A stretch of DNA of 7,517 bases from an uncultured Selenomonas sp. (GTDB lineage Bacteria > Bacillota > Negativicutes > Selenomonadales > Selenomonadaceae): contig CALJPB010000057.1 in the NCBI GenBank assembly GCA_937981305.1, positions 1 through 7,517 of the forward strand, in the 5' to 3' direction. This document shows, piece after piece, positions 1-5,973 of the stretch. The notes beneath the pieces are model-generated. The model searched no databases. It saw only the letters and a list, made by a program, of their open reading frames with translations, and was not told the DNA's origin. Every line of letters starts with the position of its first letter. Within the stretch, counting starts at the first letter, position 1. The position numbers and the translations under genes are program-made.

Positions 1-294
1 AAGGAGGTCAAGAAGTATCCCGACTATGTCGCAGCGTTCATGGATCTCGAGAACGGTCGTCTCGATGCGGTCATTGGCGATGAGATTGTCGGTCGCTACT
101 ACATGAGCAAACACCCCGAGGAAATTGAGGCACTTGATGTCGTCGTCGGACCCACGAGTGAGTTCGGCATCGCCTTTGCAAAGGACAACACGGTGCTGCG
201 TGACGAAGTGCAGAAGGTTCTCGACGAGATGAAGGCGGACGGAACAATGGCGAAGATCTCAACCACGTGGTTCACGAAGGATATTACAAAATAA
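1..294 (+). CDS. Amino-acid ABC transporter solute-binding protein, C-terminal part (5' end outside window)
   Basis: The reading frame is open from the first base, so only the last 97 residues are seen. They form the closing part of a type-II periplasmic binding protein of the polar amino-acid family (SBP_bac_3). Visible family features are the stretch 'LENGRLDAVIGDE', where the second lobe hinges back to the ligand site, then 'FGIAFAKDN', and a final amphipathic helix region with 'MKADGTMAKISTTWF' close to the stop. The protein would capture an amino acid outside the inner membrane and deliver it to the permease and ATPase encoded next. The first in-frame ATG, at position 40, falls inside the conserved fold and is not the start. 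The signal peptide and most ligand residues lie upstream, so the substrate cannot be read here. A terminator hairpin follows the stop by 13 bases. The family call is secure. Confidence 0.93.
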   Translation, partial: KEVKKYPDYVAAFMDLENGRLDAVIGDEIVGRYYMSKHPEEIEALDVVVGPTSEFGIAFAKDNTVLRDEVQKVLDEMKADGTMAKISTTWFTKDITK

Positions 295-307
295 ATAACG
301 AAAGAAA

Positions 308-336
308 GGCTGCCGTTTTGCGCGGCAGCCTTTTTT
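308..336 (+). terminator. Rho-independent terminator between binding-protein and permease genes
   Basis: A perfect 8-bp GC-rich stem (GGCTGCCG at 308-315 pairing with CGGCAGCC at 323-330) has a 7-base loop and is followed directly by six T. Extra A-T pairs can extend the stem (A305-307 with T331-333). It lies after the binding-protein stop and about 18 bases before the permease start, leaving no space for a separate promoter. The downstream genes are therefore probably reached by read-through, with the binding protein made in excess. That expression pattern is known for ABC importers and is an inference here. Confidence 0.88.
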
Positions 337-342
337 ACTGCT

Positions 343-346
343 AGGA
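343..346 (+). promoter_or_regulatory. Short ribosome binding site of the permease gene
   Basis: AGGA at 343-346 is 8 bases before the ATG at 355, a normal spacing. The alternative in-frame ATG at 346 overlaps this motif and has only the T-tract of the terminator and 'ACTGCTAGG' in front of it. The site therefore favours 355 as the start. It is short, so the choice is moderate. Confidence 0.5.
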
Positions 347-354
347 TGAAATCA

Positions 355-999
355 ATGGATAAAACACTGGATACCATACTGCTCATGCTCGAGGGCTCGA
401 CCATCACCCTCGAGATTTTCTGTGTCACTCTCGCACTCGCCCTCCCGCTCGGACTCTTTGCCGCGCTCGGGAGGCTTTCGCGTTTTCGGCTGCTCAACCG
501 ACTGCTCGAAGTGTATATATGGATCATGCGCGGCACGCCGCTGATGCTCCAACTGCTCTTTGTCTATTTCGCCCTGCCGATGGTCGGCATCCTGCTGCCC
601 GATATCGCGGCGGCACTGCTTGCCTTTGTCCTCAACTACGCCGCCTACTTCGCCGAGATCTTCCGCTCCGGCATACAGGCAGTCCCGCGCGGACAGTTCG
701 AAGCGGCGCGTGCGCTCGGCATGAGTGCGCCGCTCACCATGCGGCGCATCGTCCTGCCGCAGGTGCTGCGCATCACCCTGCCCCCCGTCAGCAACGAGAC
801 CATCAACCTCGTCAAGGACACCTCCCTCGTCTACATCCTCGCCATGAACGACCTCCTGCGCGTCGCACGCACCATCGTTCAGCGCGAGTTCGACATGACC
901 CCCTTCCTCATCGCCGGCATCTTCTACCTCACGATGACCGCCGTCCTCACCTACGGATTTAAGAAATTGGAGGCGCACTATGGCAGATACGACAGCTAA
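355..999 (+). CDS. Polar amino-acid ABC transporter permease (HisM/GlnP family)
   Basis: This is the inner-membrane channel subunit of an amino-acid importer; the 214-residue product is a normal length for the family. The N-terminal membrane segment ends in a hydrophobic run ([18 protein letters not shown], about residues 22-39). It is followed by the conserved [14 protein letters not shown] (about 59-72) of the His/Glu/Gln/Arg/opine permease family. The cytoplasmic coupling loop that docks on the ATPase is clear: the EAA motif '[20 protein letters not shown]' at about 116-135, then '[12 protein letters not shown]' at 151-162 and a last membrane segment near the C-terminus. The start at 355 was preferred to the ATG at 346 because AGGA is correctly spaced from it. 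The last 20 bases overlap the ATPase gene, indicating coupled translation. Members form homodimers or heterodimers. Only one permease is present here, so a homodimer is likely, although the gene order upstream is not visible. Confidence 0.94.
   Translation: MDKTLDTILLMLEGSTITLEIFCVTLALALPLGLFAALGRLSRFRLLNRLLEVYIWIMRGTPLMLQLLFVYFALPMVGILLPDIAAALLAFVLNYAAYFAEIFRSGIQAVPRGQFEAARALGMSAPLTMRRIVLPQVLRITLPPVSNETINLVKDTSLVYILAMNDLLRVARTIVQREFDMTPFLIAGIFYLTMTAVLTYGFKKLEAHYGRYDS
969..973 (+). promoter_or_regulatory. Strong ribosome binding site of the importer ATPase gene
   Basis: GGAGG is 6 bases before the ATG at 980 and lies inside the end of the permease gene. It fixes the ATPase start at 980 and supports coupled translation of the two genes. 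Confidence 0.8.
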
Positions 1000-1762
1000 C
1001 GAAATCATGCTCTCCATGCGCGGCATTCACAAATCCTTCGGCGATCTCAGCGTCCTTCGAGGCATCGACCTCAGTCTCGCACGCGGCGAGGTGCTCGCCA
1101 TCATCGGCTCCTCCGGATCGGGCAAATCGACCCTCCTGCGCTGCATCAACAAACTTGAAACCATCGACCGTGGGGATATTACCATCCGCGGAGAAAAACT
1201 CTGCCGGACAGCGGACGGTGAAACCTCTGCAACATACGCAAACAGTGCCGACGTGCGGCGCATCCTCATGGCGACGGGCATGGTCTTTCAGCAGTTCAAT
1301 CTCTTTCCTCACATGACGGTCATCGAAAATCTTATCGAGGCACCCATCCACGTCAAGGGACAGTCCAGGGACGAGATTCTCCCCTACGCACGCGAACTCC
1401 TCGCCAAGGTCGGACTCTCCGACCGCGAGAACTACTACCCGAGCCAGCTCTCCGGCGGGCAGCAGCAGCGCGTCGCCATCGCACGCGCACTCGCCATGAA
1501 GCCCGACATCATGCTCTTTGACGAACCGACCTCCGCGCTCGACCCCGAGCTCACGGGCGAGGTGCTCCGCACCATGCGGGCGCTTGCCGCCGAGCGCATG
1601 ACCATGATCGTCGTCACCCACGAAATGGCATTCGCACGCGAGGCAGCCACCAACGTCATCTTTATGGAAAACGGCGTCATCGTCGAGCAGGGCGAGCCGC
1701 AGACATTTTTCCGTACACCGAAAGAAGAACGGACACGGAAGTTCCTGCGGAATATGCTATGA
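980..1762 (+). CDS. Polar amino-acid ABC transporter ATP-binding protein (HisP/GlnQ type)
   Basis: This is the cytoplasmic ATPase that powers the importer. All catalytic elements of the 260-residue protein are intact: Walker [10 protein letters not shown] (43-51), Q-loop '[10 protein letters not shown]' (102-111), signature LSGGQQQR (157-164), Walker B 'IMLFDEP' with catalytic Glu182, D-loop SALD (185-188) and switch His214 in 'VVTHEM'. It is about 20 residues longer than GlnQ. The extra length includes an insertion at about 75-98, between the first beta sheet and the Q-loop, in the place where enteric HisP has one. '[12 protein letters not shown]' also resembles HisP. This hints at a basic or broad amino-acid substrate but does not prove it. 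The GGAGG site sets the start at 980, overlapping the permease gene by 20 bases. A terminator follows about 60 bases after the stop. Confidence 0.96.
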   Translation: MADTTANEIMLSMRGIHKSFGDLSVLRGIDLSLARGEVLAIIGSSGSGKSTLLRCINKLETIDRGDITIRGEKLCRTADGETSATYANSADVRRILMATGMVFQQFNLFPHMTVIENLIEAPIHVKGQSRDEILPYARELLAKVGLSDRENYYPSQLSGGQQQRVAIARALAMKPDIMLFDEPTSALDPELTGEVLRTMRALAAERMTMIVVTHEMAFAREAATNVIFMENGVIVEQGEPQTFFRTPKEERTRKFLRNML

Positions 1763-1820
1763 TATTTTTCGCTAGAAAAGAGCATCTATGGAAATGCAGT
1801 GTCCCCAAAAATTCGATCTG

Positions 1821-1852
1821 AAAGCACAGAAAAGTAATTTTCTGTGCTTTTT
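1821..1852 (+). terminator. Terminator at the convergent junction of importer and MATE genes
   Basis: There is a perfect 13-bp stem, AAAGCACAGAAAA (1821-1833) with TTTTCTGTGCTTT (1838-1850), closed by a 4-base GTAA loop. On the plus strand the T-run at 1848-1852 completes it. Because the stem begins with AAA, the minus-strand transcript also ends in a short U-run (CUUUC), so it may also stop the MATE mRNA 18 bases after that gene's stop, though less well. The rest of the junction (1763-1868) holds only a weak imperfect hairpin near the ATPase stop. Confidence 0.85.
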
Positions 1853-1868
1853 CCATTTGTAGCGTACT

Positions 1869-3215
1869 TCATTGTGCCGCGCATCGCAACGTCTTCTCCG
1901 TCCAAAAATAGGCAAGTACGACGGGGATGCCTGCGCCGATCCACGCGAGCGGATTCGCCATGCACGCGCCGAGAAAGCCCAAAGGAGCACAGAGGAAAAT
2001 CGCCGCAACAGCACGCATGAGGAGCTCCAACGCGCCCGCGATGGTTGGAATGACGCTCTGCCCGAGCCCCTGCAGGACATTGCGATAGACGAGCAAGGTC
2101 GCGAGAAATGCGTACATGGAACCGTTGACGATGAGATAGGTCTGCCCGTAGGCAAGAACCTCCCCCGCCTCTGCTGCATCCGTCCCGACAAAGAGCGCGA
2201 GGACGTGCGTCCCAAACGCAATGAGGAGAATGCCGATGCCGATGGCGAATGCAATCGACATCCGAAGGCACGCACGCACGCCCATGCGGATGCGCTCATA
2301 CTTCTGTGCGCCATAGTTCTGTGCCGTGTACGCCGCCATCGCATAGCCGAACGAGAGCATCGGCATGACGGCGACCGCGTCGATCTTCTGCGTCGCTGCA
2401 TATGCCGCAACGGGCAGAGCGCCGAGATTGTTCAGCGCAACTTGCAGGATGATCGCACCGATGGCGATGACAGAGGACTGGAACGCCATCGGCAGCCCCA
2501 TCCGCAGATGTGCCATAAGGACGGATGTGTTCGGCTTCCAATCCGCCCGACGCGTATGGAGTGCGGGCACGCGTCGACGAATATAGGCGTAAAAAATGAG
2601 TGCTCCAATCGCCTGTGATACGACCGTCGCGATTGCTGCTCCCGGAATGCCCCAATCGAGGACGAGAATAGCGACCGGTTCGAGTGCGATGTTGATTCCG
2701 AGCGTGACGGCGAGCAAAATCGTCGGCATCTTGCTGTCGCCAAGCGCACGAATCAGACAGTTTTGCAGATAGAGCAGGAGAAAGATCACAAGCCCTGCAA
2801 AGACAATCGAGATGAAGTCATACGCCCCGTCCATGATCTCGGGCGGTGTCTCCATCAGCGTGAGGAGTGTCCGCGTCAGCGGCAGAACAATCGCCGTCAG
2901 TGTGAGCACCACCGCCACGCCGAGCAGGATGCACGCCGCCGCACTCTGCCGTACCCCCGCCATATCCCCTGCGCCGAACCGCTGCCCCGTATAGATCGTC
3001 ACGCCTGTGCAGAAGCCCATGATAAAACCGAGCGTCAGGAACATCAGACTGCCCGTACAGCCGACCGCAGCAAGTGCCTCCACGCCGAGGAACCGCCCGA
3101 CAATGAGCGTATCGACAAAGGCATAGAGCTGCTGCATCATATTGCCCGCAACGAGCGGCAGGGCGAAAAAGAAGATGAGCCGTGCCGGCTCACCCTCCGT
3201 CATATTCTTTGTCAT
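1869..3215 (-). CDS. MATE family multidrug/cation antiporter
   Basis: This is an inner-membrane efflux transporter of the MATE family, which exchanges Na+ or H+ for cationic drugs or metabolites. The 448-residue product fits a 12-helix protein made of two homologous halves. The N-terminus carries the family pattern 'FFFALPLVAGNMMQQLYAFVDTLIVGRFLG' (about 15-44), followed by 'ALAAVG', 'GFCTGVTIYTGQRFGAGD' and 'RALGDSKMP'. The second half repeats it in 'PMAFQSSVIAIGAIILQVALNNLG', 'YAATQKID' and 'AYTAQNYGAQKYER'. It is closest in style to the NorM/DinF-like transporters of Firmicutes. The start at 3215 is chosen because its ATG overlaps the stop of the upstream YdcF-like gene (ATGA), and GAGG lies 8 bases before it at 3224-3227. 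It is probably translated in coupling with that gene. The substrate cannot be read from sequence. The C-terminus is complete. Confidence 0.94.
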   Translation of the reverse strand: MTKNMTEGEPARLIFFFALPLVAGNMMQQLYAFVDTLIVGRFLGVEALAAVGCTGSLMFLTLGFIMGFCTGVTIYTGQRFGAGDMAGVRQSAAACILLGVAVVLTLTAIVLPLTRTLLTLMETPPEIMDGAYDFISIVFAGLVIFLLLYLQNCLIRALGDSKMPTILLAVTLGINIALEPVAILVLDWGIPGAAIATVVSQAIGALIFYAYIRRRVPALHTRRADWKPNTSVLMAHLRMGLPMAFQSSVIAIGAIILQVALNNLGALPVAAYAATQKIDAVAVMPMLSFGYAMAAYTAQNYGAQKYERIRMGVRACLRMSIAFAIGIGILLIAFGTHVLALFVGTDAAEAGEVLAYGQTYLIVNGSMYAFLATLLVYRNVLQGLGQSVIPTIAGALELLMRAVAAIFLCAPLGFLGACMANPLAWIGAGIPVVLAYFWTEKTLRCAAQ

Positions 3216-3970
3216 TCGAGATACCTCGTCACGAAGATCCGCAGTTTCTCTTGGAGGAAATATGTATTCGTATAGAGCGCATTCACATTCGGTGCGAATT
3301 TGATAAGATAGAGCTGCGGATTTCCGCTCACCATGAAATCTGCGGGATACGGTGTCACCGCAATCCCTTCCTTTTCAAAATAGAGCACGGCACGCGGCAG
3401 GTGGAACGCCGAGGTCACGAGAATCGGATGTGTAAATCCCTCACGCCGCAGGATTTCCGCCGTGTAGCGTGCATTTTGCCCCGTGGTAAGGCTGCGCCCC
3501 TCGACATAGATCATCTCATCGGACACGCCGAGCGAGCGCAGGACGCGCCGCCCAATCTCTGCCTCCGAGCCCGTATCGCTGAACACCTGCCCGCCCGAGA
3601 GCAGAATCGGCAAATGATAGAGGCGATGCAGCCGCAGCGTCGTGAGAAGCCGCGAGGACGGGCTCTGTGCGAGCATCCCTATACCGTCCACATCCTGCAC
3701 ATCCGCAATCGCTCCACCGCCGAGCATGACGATCACATCTCCTTCGGGATGCGTCGGCACTTCATACGTCTGCTCAAGGCTTCCCATCAGACGATCGGCA
3801 GCCGCTCCGATGGAGAGCAGATAGAGCGCAAGCGAAAGGGCGGCGAGCAGCCCCGCCGCACGGTGTTGATGCCGTTTTTTCCAAAGATAGACGGCAATCC
3901 CGAGCATCGCGAGAATGAAAATGCCCGGCGGCAGAATCCATGCCGCACCGAATTTCAAAATATAGATCAT
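3212..3970 (-). CDS. YdcF-like membrane protein (DUF218 / ElyC-SanA-YdcF family)
   Basis: The product is a 252-residue protein with two N-terminal membrane segments ('LPPGIFILAMLGIAVYLW' and 'AGLLAALSLALYLLSIG') and a soluble Rossmann-like DUF218 domain. Domain landmarks are 'GDVIVMLGGG', 'LLSGG', 'VEGRSLTTGQNARYTAEIL' and 'ILVTSAFHLPRA'. Relatives such as ElyC and SanA act in envelope and peptidoglycan-precursor maintenance; the biochemistry of the family is poorly settled. Two starts are possible. The ATG at 3970 gives 'MIYILKF...LPPG', matching how the family usually begins. A GTG at 4021 would add 17 residues rich in AT-type codons unlike the rest of the gene. Neither has a good ribosome site: GGAGG stands 16 bases before the ATG. 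I prefer 3970 with moderate confidence. The usual E-x-x-S-x-N-T-x-E-N pattern reads E-x-x-S-x-T-T-x-Q-N here. The gene overlaps the MATE gene by four bases. Confidence 0.88.
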   Translation of the reverse strand: MIYILKFGAAWILPPGIFILAMLGIAVYLWKKRHQHRAAGLLAALSLALYLLSIGAAADRLMGSLEQTYEVPTHPEGDVIVMLGGGAIADVQDVDGIGMLAQSPSSRLLTTLRLHRLYHLPILLSGGQVFSDTGSEAEIGRRVLRSLGVSDEMIYVEGRSLTTGQNARYTAEILRREGFTHPILVTSAFHLPRAVLYFEKEGIAVTPYPADFMVSGNPQLYLIKFAPNVNALYTNTYFLQEKLRIFVTRYLE

Positions 3971-4046
3971 AAAAAAGGAAAATACGCCTCCATCGCGAAT
4001 ATTTAGAATATAGCGAGACACGTCTTACTGCGTGCTTCGCATCCCC

Positions 4047-4059
4047 ATTCTATCAGAAT
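4047..4059. promoter_or_regulatory. Inverted repeat over the candidate -10 region (possible operator)
   Basis: ATTCT-ATC-AGAAT is a perfect palindrome with 5-base arms and a 3-base spacer, and it covers the candidate -10 box. A second palindrome of the same form, ATATT-TAG-AATAT, lies at 3999-4011, with its centre 48 bases away. Both could be operator half-site pairs. Short AT-rich palindromes also occur by chance, so this is tentative. Confidence 0.3.
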
Positions 4060-4075
4060 CTGTGTCGAATTACAA
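4047..4075 (-). promoter_or_regulatory. Candidate sigma-70-type promoter for the YdcF-like/MATE operon
   Basis: On the minus strand TTGTAA (4075-4070) and TAGAAT (4052-4047) are separated by exactly 17 bases. They match the -35 and -10 consensus at 4 and 5 of 6 positions. Transcription would start near 4040, upstream of either YdcF start. The -35 element overlaps the ribosome site of the cupin gene on the other strand. This is a pattern match only. Confidence 0.5.
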
Positions 4076-4080
4076 AGGAG
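4074..4080 (+). promoter_or_regulatory. Strong ribosome binding site of the cupin gene
   Basis: AAAGGAG is 9 bases before the ATG at 4090. It settles the cupin start and shows that the gene is actively translated. No convincing plus-strand promoter was found upstream of it. Confidence 0.75.
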
Positions 4081-4089
4081 AGTTCATTT

Positions 4090-4434
4090 ATGGCAATCAT
4101 CGAATCCGAGCACATCGATACCGAGAAGCGCTTTGGCGGCAACGGTACGATCCACATTCAGAAGCTGCTCAGCCCGACCGAGCTCGATGGCAAATGTGCG
4201 ATGTATGCACGCGTGACGATTCCGCCCCACGCATCGATGGGCGTACACAAGCACGAGGGCAACACGGAGACCTATCACATTCTCTCGGGGCGTGCACGTT
4301 ACAACGACAACGGCACAGAGATCGAGATCGGTCCCGGCACGACGACGTTCTGCGCTGAGGGCGAGGTGCACGCCATCGCCAACGCCTCCGAGACCGAGGA
4401 TCTCGTCTTTATGGCGCTGATTATCAATAAGTGA
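4090..4434 (+). CDS. Small single-domain cupin protein, substrate unknown
   Basis: This 114-residue cytoplasmic protein (no signal or membrane segment) is essentially one cupin beta-barrel. Cupin motif 1 is complete: His53-x-His55-x4-Glu60-x6-Gly67 in 'HKHEGNTETYHILSG'. Motif 2 ends in 'GEVHAIAN' with His94 and Asn98. The four canonical metal ligands, two His, one Glu and one His, are therefore all present, and it should bind a divalent metal. Small cupins of this kind include isomerases, dioxygenases, lyases and mere ligand sensors. Nothing in the sequence identifies the substrate, so no reaction is proposed. The start is set by AAAGGAG at 4074-4080. It is the first gene of a two-gene unit: the next ORF begins one base after its stop. 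Its upstream region is shared with the divergent YdcF-like/MATE operon. Confidence 0.93.
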   Translation: MAIIESEHIDTEKRFGGNGTIHIQKLLSPTELDGKCAMYARVTIPPHASMGVHKHEGNTETYHILSGRARYNDNGTEIEIGPGTTTFCAEGEVHAIANASETEDLVFMALIINK

Positions 4435-4435
4435 T

Positions 4436-4699
4436 ATGAACGCGGATCATTCTGAAATACTGCTCGATAACGACAGTCCGGAACTCACGGATGAGCAGCT
4501 GAAAATCATGAGCCTTGTCCTCTCCCATAAAGGGACACGCGGAGGTTCACGAAAGGCTCTGTATATTCAGGGACGTGAGGAAGAACGTGTCAACGCACTG
4601 CGGAATCTGATGGACAGCATGAGTATGTCACTCCAACAGGCAATGACCGCTCTGAAAATCCCCTCCTCTGAATACAAAAAATACGCAGCTGTCATTTAG
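4436..4699 (+). CDS. Uncharacterised 87-residue protein with Rpn-like C-terminal tail
   Basis: I do not recognise this gene as a whole. Codon use resembles its neighbours. It begins one base after the cupin stop and ends ten bases before a strong terminator, so it is very likely real and translated by re-initiation; no ribosome site of its own is clear. The product is small, charged and soluble. Residues 1-30 are acidic ('SPELTDEQLKIMSLVL'). About 45-60 form a charged helix ('QGREEERVNALRNLMDSM'), and about 61-87 read 'MSLQQAMTALKIPSSEYKKY'. From memory, this last part resembles the tail that ends many Rpn-type (PD-(D/E)XK nuclease/transposase) proteins of Firmicutes, with the pattern 'L-x-x-(E/Q)QAM-x-AL-x-IP'. 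The nuclease domain itself is absent. It could be a stand-alone tail domain, a partner of such a protein or a degraded remnant. Confidence 0.75.
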   Translation: MNADHSEILLDNDSPELTDEQLKIMSLVLSHKGTRGGSRKALYIQGREEERVNALRNLMDSMSMSLQQAMTALKIPSSEYKKYAAVI

Positions 4700-4708
4700 A
4701 CAGACAAG

Positions 4709-4748
4709 AATCCCCTCATGGAAAAATGATCCGTGAGGGGATTTTTTT
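4709..4748 (+). terminator. Strong terminator after the cupin unit, at the convergent junction
   Basis: The stem pairs 4709-4722 with 4730-4743: ten perfect pairs at the base (AATCCCCTCA with TGAGGGGATT), then one G-T wobble and three more pairs, with a 7-base loop. Seven T follow the A at 4741. It lies 10 bases after the 87-residue ORF and just past the 3' end of the convergent exporter permease gene, so it may also serve that operon. On the minus strand the following tract (TTCTTGT) is poorer. Confidence 0.9.
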
Positions 4749-4758
4749 GCGTCAATTT

Positions 4759-5973
4759 TTACTCATACCGCAGCGCATCAATTGGATCGAGCCGCGCCGC
4801 CTTGCGGGCGGGGTAGATGCCGAAGAAAAGTCCGATGCCGACGGCAAAGGAGAACGAGACGAGGATCGGCAGGAGCTCGATGGTGGTGGTAAGCCCGCCA
4901 AACGAACCGATTGCTTTGGAGAGGGAAACGCCGAGCGTGATGCCGATCACGCCGCCGACAATGCCGATGACCATGGACTCGATCATGAACTGCATGAGCA
5001 CGTTCGAGGAGGTCGCGCCGAGCGCCTTGCGGATGCCGATCTCGCGCGTGCGCTCAGTGACAGAGACCATCATGATGTTCATGATGCCGATGCCTCCGAC
5101 AAGCAGCGAGATGCCCGCAATCGATCCGAGAAGCAGCGTGAGCATATTTGTATTTTCTGTAAAGCTCTCCATGAGGCTCGTCATGTTGCGAACGGTGAAA
5201 TCGTCCTCTGCTCCGTGATGAATGTGGTGCCGCTGACGCAGCAGATTCTCAACGTCTGCCTGCACCTGATTCATCCGCTCGGGACTCGATACCTGTATGT
5301 CGATGGCTTGGACGTATGTAATGGCGAGCATACGCTCCTGCGCTGTCGTGATTGGGATGTAGATGACATCGTCCTGATCCTGCCCGATGGACTGTCCCTT
5401 CTCCGCCGTCAGTCCGATGACCTTGAACGGCTGATTGTGGATGCGGATGTTCTTGCCGATGGGGTTCTCCGTGCCAAAGAGATTCGAGGCGACGGTCGGA
5501 CCGATCACGGCGACACGATTGCGCTTTGCCATATCGTTTGCGGTGATGAACGACCCGTTCTCGACCTTGAGTGAGCGGATCTGCATCAGCTCCGGCGTAA
5601 CGCCCTCCACTGTCGTATTCCAGTTGAGATTCCCATTCACAACCTGATAGGCACCGGAGACCGATGGGGACACGTAGTCAATCCCTTTGATCTTGCTCTC
5701 AATCGCCTTGGCATCGTCGTATTTCAGCGACTTGCGCGAGCCCGCCTTACCGCGCACACCGCCCGTGTTCGCAGAGCCGGGCATGACGATGAGCATATTC
5801 GAGCCGAGGCTCGCAAAGGAGTCTGCGACGCTCGTACGCACGCCCATGCCGATGGAGACCATCGCAATGACCGCGCCCACGCCGATAATGATGCCGAGCA
5901 TGGTAAGGAGAGAGCGCAGCTTGTTCGCGAGCAGGGCGTTCACCGCCATGCCGAAGCATTCCTTAAACAACAT
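4759..5973 (-). CDS. MacB-type ABC transporter permease (FtsX-like, stand-alone)
   Basis: This is the inner-membrane subunit of a MacAB-like exporter that couples ATP hydrolysis to movement of a periplasmic substrate. The 404-residue product has the full MacB layout. The first membrane helix is at about 20-43 ('[24 protein letters not shown]'), with an extracytoplasmic MacB core domain at about 45-270. The FtsX domain follows with three helices (about 277-303, 330-352, 366-388). Hallmarks are '[26 protein letters not shown]' (295-320), and '[18 protein letters not shown]' at the end. Unlike enteric MacB, the ATPase is a separate gene, as in the Bacillus YknXYZ type. The frame stays open upstream to 6108, but those 45 residues are antisense-like Arg/Ser-rich sequence inside the ATPase gene. 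The ATG at 5973 begins family-like sequence and has AAGGGGG 9 bases before it. It overlaps the ATPase gene by 11 bases. Exported molecule unknown. Confidence 0.95.
   Translation of the reverse strand: MLFKECFGMAVNALLANKLRSLLTMLGIIIGVGAVIAMVSIGMGVRTSVADSFASLGSNMLIVMPGSANTGGVRGKAGSRKSLKYDDAKAIESKIKGIDYVSPSVSGAYQVVNGNLNWNTTVEGVTPELMQIRSLKVENGSFITANDMAKRNRVAVIGPTVASNLFGTENPIGKNIRIHNQPFKVIGLTAEKGQSIGQDQDDVIYIPITTAQERMLAITYVQAIDIQVSSPERMNQVQADVENLLRQRHHIHHGAEDDFTVRNMTSLMESFTENTNMLTLLLGSIAGISLLVGGIGIMNIMMVSVTERTREIGIRKALGATSSNVLMQFMIESMVIGIVGGVIGITLGVSLSKAIGSFGGLTTTIELLPILVSFSFAVGIGLFFGIYPARKAARLDPIDALRYE

Noticed and set aside
352..1026. 224-codon open frame on the minus strand opposite the permease gene
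   Set aside because: It is composed of charged low-complexity sequence with no family features, opposite a clear HisM/GlnP permease.
4709..4748. Possible small RNA or riboswitch made of the long hairpin before the exporter gene
   Set aside because: Position, perfect stem and T-run fit a simple terminator at a convergent junction. The neighbouring exporter gene runs toward it, so it cannot be a leader of that gene.
4726..5574. 282-codon open frame on the plus strand opposite the MacB-type permease gene
   Set aside because: It begins inside the terminator stem region, is highly enriched in Asp, Arg and His without structure, and is antisense to a complete conserved gene.
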